Assembly: GCF_900129215.1 (NCBI RefSeq)
Contig: NZ_FQUQ01000001.1
Coordinates: 1,178,001 to 1,242,000 of the forward strand
DNA: 64,000 nt
Direction of reading: 5' to 3'
Origin: Pedobacter caeni
GTDB taxonomy: Bacteria > Bacteroidota > Bacteroidia > Sphingobacteriales > Sphingobacteriaceae
The notes below the pieces were generated by a model. That model saw nothing but the letters and a program-made list of their open reading frames with translations. It was not told where the DNA came from and made no database searches. Below, piece after piece: positions 34,789 to 42,481 of this stretch (the stretch's first letter is position 1; each line of letters starts with the position of its first letter). The position numbers and the translations under genes were made by a program.

Positions 34789-36261
34789 ATGGAAAAAAGA
34801 AGATCCTTTCTTAAAAATATCGCCTTATTAGGCACAGCACTTAGCGCCCCAACAATCGTTTTTGCAGATACCAAGTCATTCATCAGCCCTGCTGTTAAAG
34901 ACCGCCTGGTAAAAGGAAAAGTGGATGATCACCGTAAAGGTCTTTCCGGTATTCAGGTGACAGATGGTTTTTCGATCGTAACTACTGATGATAAAGGATC
35001 ATTCTCACTGGAAACAGATCCACGCGCCGAATTTATTTACCTCTCGACCCCCGCAGGATATGAATTTAATCAGGAATCCGGCATCGCACAGTTTTATAAG
35101 CCCATATCTGCCAAGGATTTTAACTTCAGCATCAGAAAACTAAGTAAGGACGACAATGAACATATGTTTGTCGTATGGGCAGATCCACAAGTGCAAACCG
35201 ATGCTGATGCCCAAAATATATTAACTCAGGCCGGTCCGGATCTGGCAAAACTCAAATCTTCTTATCCTGAAGGCACCTTGATTCATGGCATTTGTGCAGG
35301 AGATATCGTATGGGACCAGTTCAGGTTATTTAAAGATTATAAGAAAAGCATTGGCCAGTCGGGCATTCCTTTCTTTCAGGTGATTGGAAATCATGATATG
35401 GACCTTGATGTACGTACTGATGATTTGTCAGCAGCCACTTTTAAGCAGAACTTTGGACCTTCTTACTATTCTTACAACAGAGGGAAAATTCATTATGTGG
35501 CGCTGGATGATGTTTTCTTTCTCGGAACAGGCAGACGTTATATCGGTTATTTTACTGAAAATCAATTGTCCTGGCTGGAACAGGATCTTAAACATGTATC
35601 TCCCGGGACAACAATCGTACTCACAGTTCATATTCCTACCAATACGGGACAGAAAAGAAGATATGAGCTTAAAGATGATGACATCGCCAATGTCGTGGCA
35701 AACAGGGAGCAGTTGTATAAATTATTGAAACCTTATCAGAGTTATATTTTATCCGGTCACACGCATTTTAATGAACATATTGTAGAAGGAAACAGACATG
35801 AAATTGTTCACGGGGCAATCTGTGGCGCCTGGTGGAGTGGTGAAATTTGTTATGACGGTACACCTAAAGGATATGGTGTATATGAGGTAAAAGGAAATGA
35901 ACTGAGCTGGTATTATAAGGGTGTGGGTAAGGAGAAAACACATCAGATCAGGGTTTATGACCGTAATAATAAAGCAAAACCGGGGCAAGTGGTTGCCAAT
36001 GTATGGAACTGGGATTCCTCCTGGGAGATCAGTTGGAAAGAAGATGGTGTAATGAAAGGCGCAATGACGCAGTTTTCAGGGAAAGATCCAATGGCGATTG
36101 ACTTGTATGAAGGTAATGTTAGACCTGTAGAACAGCCCTGGGTTGAACCGATCCTTACGGATCATTTGTTTTATGTGAATCCTTCTGCTACGGCGAAGAG
36201 TGTTGAAGTTAACGCTAAAGATAGATTTGGAAATTTGTATTCGGAAGGGATAACGCTTTAG
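34789..36261 (+). CDS. Tat-exported calcineurin-like phosphoesterase
   Basis: 490 residues. The leader MEKRRSFLKNIALLGTALSA is a classical twin-arginine signal (RRSFLK). A small beta domain follows (about 35-110). The metallophosphatase core has the metal-binding set in order: WADPQVQTD, CAGDIVWDQF, VIGNHDMDLD, VHIPTN and LSGHTHFNEHI. A C-terminal domain of about 140 residues (from YGVYEVKGNELSW) matches the family with an added C-terminal module. It probably hydrolyses phosphate esters in the periplasm. It is divergent from the ECF sigma gene and followed by hairpin element copy 2. Confidence 0.92.
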   Translation: MEKRRSFLKNIALLGTALSAPTIVFADTKSFISPAVKDRLVKGKVDDHRKGLSGIQVTDGFSIVTTDDKGSFSLETDPRAEFIYLSTPAGYEFNQESGIAQFYKPISAKDFNFSIRKLSKDDNEHMFVVWADPQVQTDADAQNILTQAGPDLAKLKSSYPEGTLIHGICAGDIVWDQFRLFKDYKKSIGQSGIPFFQVIGNHDMDLDVRTDDLSAATFKQNFGPSYYSYNRGKIHYVALDDVFFLGTGRRYIGYFTENQLSWLEQDLKHVSPGTTIVLTVHIPTNTGQKRRYELKDDDIANVVANREQLYKLLKPYQSYILSGHTHFNEHIVEGNRHEIVHGAICGAWWSGEICYDGTPKGYGVYEVKGNELSWYYKGVGKEKTHQIRVYDRNNKAKPGQVVANVWNWDSSWEISWKEDGVMKGAMTQFSGKDPMAIDLYEGNVRPVEQPWVEPILTDHLFYVNPSATAKSVEVNAKDRFGNLYSEGITL

Positions 36262-36300
36262 AATGTATTTCGTTCTCTGGAAATTAAGGTCCTTTGATTA

Positions 36301-36381
36301 AAAAAAGAGAGATGTTTTCAGGCTGAAACCTTTGCCCGAAGAGGGCAAAATTTCTAGGCCTTCACCCTATCTCGCTTTTTT
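36301..36381. terminator. Nested-hairpin element, copy 2
   Basis: Close relative of copy 1. Outer stem AAAAAAGAGAGAT/ATCTCGCTTTTTT has one mismatch; the tip TTTGCCC/GGGCAAA is perfect with loop GAAGA, so the tip pairing is kept while bases differ from copy 1. It lies 40 bases after the phosphoesterase stop and is followed by a 15-bp minisatellite. Confidence 0.72.
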
Positions 36382-36412
36382 TAATAATTACCCATGGAGT
36401 TTTGGTTCTCTG

Positions 36413-36547
36413 CATGGGGGATATCTATATGAAGTATACCTTTATGGAGCATACCTTTATGAGGAATATCTTTATGAAGTATACCATTATGGAGCCTACC
36501 TTTATGAAGGATATCTACATGGAGAATATCTAAATCGAGCAGATATT
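36413..36547 (+). repeat. 15-bp minisatellite, nine units
   Basis: Nine diverged units of a TATGAAGTATACCTT-like 15-mer. Read in one frame they encode Y-L-Y-x-x pentapeptides, but only non-ATG starts are available (a TTG at 36332 inside the hairpin), so I do not call a gene. The last bases reach the 3' end of the alpha/beta hydrolase gene. Confidence 0.75.
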
Positions 36548-36552
36548 ATTTT

Positions 36553-37584
36553 TTATTCCTGAGCTTTATTTATAAATGTAGAAATCGCATTTAAAGAGCA
36601 TTTCACATAGGCACTCCTGCCCATCAGGACATACAAATAGTTTTTCCAGGCCGGCCATTGACCAGATAATTGATAGTTGAAATGATTAGCTTTTAGAAGT
36701 CCATGCGTTGCATTGGGGTAAACTATGATGTGCGTGTCTTTTCTGTTGTTGGTGATTTTTTTATACAAATGAGCGTTTACATTGGCATCAAGGTTTAAAT
36801 CGTTTTCCCCCCACATGGCCAGTAGCGGGCCTTTCATGGTTAAAATGTCGGCCCTGGAATCTGACTTATAGTTTCTTACCACAAATTCAAAGCGATCGGC
36901 CGCCATGCCAGTTGCTTTTATCTTTTCAGGATTGCGGGTAATAAACATATCTTCATCTGAACGTCTGATTTCACTGGCAATTTTTTCAATCTGCCCTGGA
37001 TCTTTACCTTCCAGTTCTAATCTCTTTCTGGTATAAAAAGCACCTTGATCCATCCAGTTAACGGCTCCACCAATGATGATTGAAAAGGCAGGAGCCTGCA
37101 TCGTTGCCGCTTTTGGAATCACCCACCCACCTTGGGAGAAACCCAGATAGCCAATTTTCTGAGGATTCGCTTTTTCATTTGATACTAAATATTTGAAAGC
37201 ATCTACAGCTTCTACGGCTCTATCTTCAATGGATTGATCCAGCCAGTTGCCTTTACTATTTCCAACACCCTTTTTATCCCAGGAAAACACAGCTATTCCC
37301 TGTTCAACTAAATGATGTATCATTGGGAGATATCCTCCTCCTGAATACCTGTCTTGTACACCATCTCCATGTACAAACAGCGCAACTGAGGTATGATGAT
37401 CAAGTCCTTTTTCAGGAATAAACAGCGTCCCTGATACGCTATCTCCCTGACTATTAAAATTGATTTGTTTTGACCTTAGATTACTGGTCTCAAAATCTTC
37501 ACTGCCCGTGTAGAATAAATAACCGAACACTATTATAAACAGCAGAATTATAATTCCTATTATTTTCCAGGTAATTGGTTTCAT
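36553..37584 (-). CDS. Membrane-anchored alpha/beta hydrolase
   Basis: 343 residues. An N-terminal hydrophobic segment (IIGIIILLFIIVFGYLFY) probably anchors the protein. The nucleophile elbow is GYLGFSQGGWVIP (G-x-S-x-G), the acid is likely in MWGENDLNLDA and the histidine in YPNATHGLLK. The strand VALFVHGDGVQDRYSGGGYL carries the oxyanion region. It resembles acyl-peptide hydrolase/esterase-like proteins of the S9 and dienelactone hydrolase branch. It is preceded by a -7 box at 37599 and is probably monocistronic. The substrate is unknown. Confidence 0.85.
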   Translation of the reverse strand: MKPITWKIIGIIILLFIIVFGYLFYTGSEDFETSNLRSKQINFNSQGDSVSGTLFIPEKGLDHHTSVALFVHGDGVQDRYSGGGYLPMIHHLVEQGIAVFSWDKKGVGNSKGNWLDQSIEDRAVEAVDAFKYLVSNEKANPQKIGYLGFSQGGWVIPKAATMQAPAFSIIIGGAVNWMDQGAFYTRKRLELEGKDPGQIEKIASEIRRSDEDMFITRNPEKIKATGMAADRFEFVVRNYKSDSRADILTMKGPLLAMWGENDLNLDANVNAHLYKKITNNRKDTHIIVYPNATHGLLKANHFNYQLSGQWPAWKNYLYVLMGRSAYVKCSLNAISTFINKAQE

Positions 37585-37598
37585 CGTATTTTTTTGTT

Positions 37599-37606
37599 CA
37601 AAATTA
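37599..37606 (-). promoter_or_regulatory. -7 box TAATTTTG for the alpha/beta hydrolase gene
   Basis: Exact TAnnTTTG match on the minus strand, 15 bases before the start codon at 37584; implies a very short leader. Confidence 0.45.
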
Positions 37607-37704
37607 TTGTAATTGGAGTGATCACATAAAACCTTTCCCCCTCAAATATCATTTTTAAGGTTTAAACTGACTGAATATCTTTCTGAAATGAAGTTAAAGG
37701 CCAT

Positions 37705-37740
37705 AAAAAAGCCGTTCCATAATTACTTATGAAACGGCAT
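37705..37740 (-). terminator. Rho-independent terminator of the GH31 gene
   Basis: On the minus strand GCCGTTTCATAA and TTATGGAACGGC pair with one internal mismatch around a GTAA loop, and TTTTTT follows. It is 23 bases after the GH31 stop. Confidence 0.85.
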
Positions 37741-37762
37741 GTTGTAAGTTTGATGGTTTACG

Positions 37763-40700
37763 CTAAAAGCGAACCGTATTTAGATTCTTGTCTACCAGGA
37801 ATCCTTCAACTACTTTAAGGTCAAATTTCACTTTACGTTTAGCTTTTAACTTTAATACGAACAAATCTGAGTTGCCGTTTAAAGTCTCTTTGTTGCCTAC
37901 GTTAACGAAAGTTGGATACAACACCTTATCACCATTGGTGTGAAGCCTGTCGTTGGTCAGGTTCTCCATTTGTTTGACGTTGAGGTTTTGTACAGCTACG
38001 AATTCATAGTCCTGAGAAAGGTATGGCAATGCAAAGCTGATTGCGTTTACCGATTTCAGATTGAGTCCTTTTACTTTAATCTCGACGATTTCATCTTTGT
38101 TATAATTTGGCTTTGCGGTGCTGATCTGGATTTTACCTGCAACCTTTTCATTTTTATTGCTTTCTACTCCACCATCTAGTTGCGTAGCTGCAACAGAGAT
38201 ATCGTAAGCATCAATAAGGTTGTTTTTGTTGATGTCACCATTGCTGATGTATCCCTCGAAATCTGCATCACCTTTTTTCAGTCCGGTATAATTGGTGTAT
38301 GAGGTCAGGTCATTTCTGTCAATCAGACGATCGTTGTTGATGTCGCCGGGAAGATAGCTTTCTGTTCCAGGAACTTTGAATACATACAACTCTCTGCCAG
38401 ACCCGAAGCCTCCAACTCCATCAGCTACCGCAATTTTGATATATCTCGCGGTTGGGTGGTTGGCGAAGTTGAATACTTTCACATCTTCTGCATTTTTCCA
38501 TTCAAATGAACCTGCTTCTGTCCAGTTTTCTTTATTATTGCTGTAGAACACCTTGCCTTTTAGCAGGATTCCATTTCCTCTTCCTCTCCGTGGCAGGTAA
38601 TGGAATTTCTCCAGTTGATTGATTGATTTCAGGTCCATGATGATGTCGAAAGGAACAGATTTTACGCCCCATTTGGTATGCCACATGTTGCCTTCGTCAT
38701 AATCAAACAATTTATCTATTCCTGATTCTTCCTGGTTTTCTGCAGTGGTTTCGGCTGTGATTCCGGAAATGGCAAACTCCAAAGGATTAGATTTTGTGGT
38801 TGCCTTTAACTCAGTCCAATCCGAAGCGCCGTCTTTGTTAACCGCGCGTAATTTGAATTCATAATTTGTTTCTGCCAGTAAACCGTCAAACAATAAGGTG
38901 GTATCCTTAATGGTGGTATAATGCATGCCATTGAAATCTATTTCATAGAAATCTGCATGGTCAACCTTGTTCCATGTTGGTTTTAAGGTGTACGCTTCGG
39001 TGTTTTTTTCTGTTACACGGGCATTTGCCGGAGGGGTTAATTTTCCAGATGAAACGCGATGCTGATCTGCAGGTTCAAATTTAAACCCTTCTACCGTAAC
39101 TGCAACAGGATTCAAGGTAATGTCTGTCTTTGCCAGTTTAACCAGTACCTGTGCATTTTTTGCAATGATCACTTTCTCAAACTCACTACCTTTGGTAGCA
39201 AACTTATTCAGGTTCGGTTTTGCTTCATAGAAATAAACATCCGCTCCTTTAAGGTAGTCGGCCATTGAGTTAACTTCGGTCAGGCGGATTTTGTTCTTTC
39301 CAATTTTAGCGGAAAGGTTCTTTGGTTTTTCAGTGACGTTTATTCTCAGTTCTGTCGCTTTTTCTTTGGCGAAACCATTAAAATCACCCTTAGCAGGATG
39401 AATGGTGACGGTCACTTTGCCTTTGTCCTGTTCTGATTCAATCAGTGTTGAAGCACCTTTACCCAGTTTATATTCTTCTGTGGTACCGTCATCGTCGTAT
39501 TCTGTAAAAGATGTTTTTCCAGCCGGGTAAAGCTCATAGATGCGAAGACCTTTATTTATTTCTGTTACGTTGTTGTTTGGGTTTGCCATCGGGATGATCG
39601 CTCCGCTTTTAACAAAGAGTGGCAATTTCCAAAGGGGAGCATCAAAAGTATTCAGGATGCTGTTTCCGGCATATCGCTCTCCGGAGAAATAATCGATCCA
39701 CAGACCTTCAGGCAAGTATATTCCATTGCGGATGTCATTCCCTTTATCATCTGATTTGGTGGCCTGATAAATCGGTGCCACCAGGAAATTTGGACCGTAC
39801 AGGTATTGGTATTGGGTTGCTGTACCTTGGGTATACGCATTCGGATATTCCAGGAACATCGCTCTGATCATCGGCAAACCGTCAACAGCTGCTCTGGAAA
39901 TGCTATACGCATAAGGCATCAACTCTGATTTGAGTTTTAAATAATTGCGGTTAATAGAGGTAACGGGTTCAGCCAGGGCATGAGGATATTTTTCATTCGC
40001 TCCCCAGCCATCCATGTTCAACTCCATTGGAGTAAAGGTTTTCCATTGGAAATCTCTGGTATTGATGGCTGCATTTTTACCGCCAAAGATGCCGTCCATA
40101 TCGGAAGTAATATTGGGTTGGCCAGATAAACCTGAGCCAATATAGGTTGGGATATGGAAACGGATATATTCCCAAACTCCGCCGGTTTGATCGCCTGACC
40201 ACACTCCTGCATATCTTTGAGTACCTGCCCAGCCATCCAGAGAGATAATGAAAGGCCTGTCGTTATTCCCATAATAAGGCATGATATGCCCCACATCGGC
40301 CACCCCATTCAGTCCGAATGAATATCCAGCCCCTACCCAGGCTACATCGGTTTTTAAGACCCGGACACCAGCATCTCTTACTTCTTTGATGATGTCCCGT
40401 TGGAGCAGGGGACTTACCTCTGCTTTGGGATGCAGGTCAGACTGAGTCCAGAGGCCGATTTCCACCCCATTTTTACGGGCGTAATCGCCTAAGCTTTTTA
40501 GGTTTTGGATATTTCCATCCAGGCTTTCCGTTTGTCCGTAACCGGCACCATAACCATCGTTAGGAAGCAGCCAGCCAAAAGGCATGTCGTTTTTCTTATA
40601 CCTGTCGATCACTGCACGTGCAGAAAACTGATAATTGTTCTTTTCGCCATTGAGGGATTCTTTTACCCCTCCATTGTCTTTCTGGCTTTCCTTGTAGCGT

Positions 40701-41605
40701 TTTCCATCTTCAAACAAAATTCCTTTCTCATCTTCTTTCCAGAAATCGCGGTTGTAAGCATTCAGATGTCCCTGATAAAAACCAAACTTTGGCAATAATA
40801 TAGGGTTACCAGTCAGCTGATAAAAGTCGTTCAATAGGGCGGAAGCTCCATCGCTCACCATAAAAAAAGCATCCAGATAATCGGAGTCATGAGATAGCTT
40901 TACCAATCCTTTTTCCTTAGCTCCAAAATCATATTTTCCTTTTTTGAAGGTATGCCACATCATTCCATATCCATTGGAAGACCAGTAAAAAGGTGTTGGA
41001 GAAGCAACACCCCCATCTGTCCAGCTGTTTTGGTTTTCAATAGAAATGGCTTTTCCTTTATGAGAGAAACGGCCATTTTGAACGCCACCACCATAAAAGT
41101 ATTCCTGAGGATATTCCTTTAAAGTGAGGGTTACCTTTCCTTTTTCAAAACTGATCGGTGCTGCTTCTTCTAATACAATCGCTTTAGTAGCCTGGTTAAT
41201 CACTTTTAACAGTGAGGTGTTTTTATCGATCAGGACGGTGATCTTGTCCGTAGAAATGGTAATCTGATTGCCCTGGTCAGTAAATTCCAGTTTTGAAACC
41301 GGTCTTCTTGGGTTTTCTACTAATATTTTTGCTTCAGGTTTTGCTTCAGGATCACGGATAAATCCTCCGGAGTTGTCCTGGAACAGCCTGAACATGTTTC
41401 CCCCGTAGAAATCGAGTGTTAATCTTTGGTTATCGGAAAACAATAATTCTATGGATGTCGAATTGATTTTTTTTGCGCTGATCACTTTCTGATTTCGCTG
41501 CATGGCTTGTTCCACGATGTTCATTTTTGGCATTGCCGATGCTGGGATATAAGCACCTAGTAAAGGGAAAGCAAGCGCAAGTAAAACTGTGTTTTTTCTT
41601 CTCAT
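37763..41605 (-). CDS. Secreted multidomain GH31 glycosidase with FN3, F5/8C, dockerin-like and cohesin-like modules
   Basis: 1280 residues with a signal peptide (ALAFPLLGAYIPASA). Order: N-terminal GH31 beta domain (about 40-240), TIM barrel (about 250-600), proximal beta domain (about 600-680), DUF5110-like domain (about 690-760), an FN3 domain (about 860-938), an F5/8 type C (discoidin) domain (about 940-1085), two dockerin-like EF-hand repeats (GDINNDRLIDRND near 1087; GDINKNNLIDAYD near 1125), and a beta-rich cohesin-like end (about 1158-1280). Candidate nucleophile D420 is in LKTDVAWVGAGYSFG and candidate acid/base D472 in WSGDQTGG. The family hydrolyses alpha-linked glycosides. The barrel motifs resemble the alpha-N-acetylgalactosaminidase-type GH31 branch, a tentative idea. 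The SusC/D pair next to it is divergent. Confidence 0.92.
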   Translation of the reverse strand: MRRKNTVLLALAFPLLGAYIPASAMPKMNIVEQAMQRNQKVISAKKINSTSIELLFSDNQRLTLDFYGGNMFRLFQDNSGGFIRDPEAKPEAKILVENPRRPVSKLEFTDQGNQITISTDKITVLIDKNTSLLKVINQATKAIVLEEAAPISFEKGKVTLTLKEYPQEYFYGGGVQNGRFSHKGKAISIENQNSWTDGGVASPTPFYWSSNGYGMMWHTFKKGKYDFGAKEKGLVKLSHDSDYLDAFFMVSDGASALLNDFYQLTGNPILLPKFGFYQGHLNAYNRDFWKEDEKGILFEDGKRYKESQKDNGGVKESLNGEKNNYQFSARAVIDRYKKNDMPFGWLLPNDGYGAGYGQTESLDGNIQNLKSLGDYARKNGVEIGLWTQSDLHPKAEVSPLLQRDIIKEVRDAGVRVLKTDVAWVGAGYSFGLNGVADVGHIMPYYGNNDRPFIISLDGWAGTQRYAGVWSGDQTGGVWEYIRFHIPTYIGSGLSGQPNITSDMDGIFGGKNAAINTRDFQWKTFTPMELNMDGWGANEKYPHALAEPVTSINRNYLKLKSELMPYAYSISRAAVDGLPMIRAMFLEYPNAYTQGTATQYQYLYGPNFLVAPIYQATKSDDKGNDIRNGIYLPEGLWIDYFSGERYAGNSILNTFDAPLWKLPLFVKSGAIIPMANPNNNVTEINKGLRIYELYPAGKTSFTEYDDDGTTEEYKLGKGASTLIESEQDKGKVTVTIHPAKGDFNGFAKEKATELRINVTEKPKNLSAKIGKNKIRLTEVNSMADYLKGADVYFYEAKPNLNKFATKGSEFEKVIIAKNAQVLVKLAKTDITLNPVAVTVEGFKFEPADQHRVSSGKLTPPANARVTEKNTEAYTLKPTWNKVDHADFYEIDFNGMHYTTIKDTTLLFDGLLAETNYEFKLRAVNKDGASDWTELKATTKSNPLEFAISGITAETTAENQEESGIDKLFDYDEGNMWHTKWGVKSVPFDIIMDLKSINQLEKFHYLPRRGRGNGILLKGKVFYSNNKENWTEAGSFEWKNAEDVKVFNFANHPTARYIKIAVADGVGGFGSGRELYVFKVPGTESYLPGDINNDRLIDRNDLTSYTNYTGLKKGDADFEGYISNGDINKNNLIDAYDISVAATQLDGGVESNKNEKVAGKIQISTAKPNYNKDEIVEIKVKGLNLKSVNAISFALPYLSQDYEFVAVQNLNVKQMENLTNDRLHTNGDKVLYPTFVNVGNKETLNGNSDLFVLKLKAKRKVKFDLKVVEGFLVDKNLNTVRF

Positions 41606-41884
41606 TATTCTTGTAATAGGTTTTCTCTGAGTTTTTTATGGATACAAATAAATTTGTATACTGTGGTTATCCCAGATGTTTGTGTGTTGTAGGCCGAATA
41701 TAGGAATTATGGGTATAAATCTACAGCCAGCCCTGAACCACCGGTACTCCCAGATGCAATAATTGCCTTAATTGGCCTCCTGAGCGATTTGTTTCTTAAA
41801 GCTATAGCTTTTAATGACGATTCTGAATATCCTGAAAACAGCCTCTAATGGCAGTTTGACTGCCTTTTCAGCACATCATCCCAT

Positions 41885-41902
41885 TTTGCAAACGATTGCG
41901 TA
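41885..41902. promoter_or_regulatory. LacI-type operator-like site C
   Basis: TTTGCAAACGATTGCGTA; its complement reads TACGCAATCGTTTGCAAA, sharing the half-site TACGCAAT-CG with site B. It lies 280 bases before the GH31 start. Confidence 0.5.
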
Positions 41903-42067
41903 GATATTGTAGCTGAATGACTGATCAGCGCCTCTTAATCCTGCTCTTCATAGCCGTCGTTCCCAGACCGAACTGACACGTAATACACTAAATAAGAGCA
42001 TATTGACGTTTTATTTCATTTTAAGTAAAATGCAAGCTGAGCTAATACTGCCAAAATTAAAACAGAA

Positions 42068-42085
42068 ATATCAATCGTTTGCGCA
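42068..42085. promoter_or_regulatory. LacI-type operator-like site D
   Basis: ATATCAATCGTTTGCGCA, centred on CpG; the right half (TGCGCAAA on the complement) matches site A's left half in seven of eight bases. It lies about 110 bases before the susC -7 box. Confidence 0.5.
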
Positions 42086-42187
42086 GAAATGAATGGAAAG
42101 ATCTCCCTGTGTGGCAGTCCAAAAGCTCTTATGACAATTCTTTGATGGTTTTTACTTAAAGTCTACAGATTTAGTAGTATTTTTATT

Positions 42188-42195
42188 TATCTTTG
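42188..42195 (+). promoter_or_regulatory. -7 box TATCTTTG for the susCD operon
   Basis: Exact TAnnTTTG match, giving a predicted start near 42201 and a leader of about 280 bases. No good -33 TTG at 19 bases was found. Confidence 0.45.
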
Positions 42196-42303
42196 CAGGC
42201 GAAACGAATAATACGTACAAGTAAAGAGACATTATGAATAATTTTCTACTCCACCCCTATCAGATTGCTGACTTCACAGCGAGCTTAATCCACAACACCA
42301 GCT

Positions 42304-42322
42304 CAACACATCGAATGTGTTG
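42304..42322 (+). other. Leader hairpin upstream of susC
   Basis: CAACACAT-CGA-ATGTGTTG is a perfect 8-bp stem with a 3-base loop in the leader. It falls inside a 33-codon upstream frame (ATG 42234 to stop 42335). Confidence 0.5.
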
Positions 42323-42481
42323 CTGTATGGCTTAATCCTTCCTTAAACGATATCTAAAAGGCACAAGCAGGAATTTATACTGCTAAAGGAAAACTATTGT
42401 CAAAAATTTCCGTTTCAGGAAATTTTCAACGTAAACAAATTATTATCTTACAGTAATCATTCACTAAACAACAAATTTCTG

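Larger units (their letters stand above)
41606..42481. promoter_or_regulatory. 876-base control region between GH31 and susC
   Basis: No convincing gene. It contains two LacI-type operator-like sites (41885 and 42068), a -7 box at 42188, and a leader of about 280 bases before susC with a stable hairpin and a 33-codon upstream frame. The right end (about 42380-42470) has a short frame (GIYTAKGKLLSKISVSGNFQ) without a start, possibly a gene remnant. Confidence 0.55.

Noticed and set aside
36332..36562. 76-codon frame with Y-L-Y-x-x repeats as a gene
   Set aside because: It begins only at a TTG inside hairpin copy 2 and consists of a minisatellite; kept as a repeat and as a finding, not as a CDS.
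42234..42335. 33-codon frame upstream of susC as a gene
   Set aside because: No family resemblance, and it contains a strong hairpin; reported only as a leader feature.
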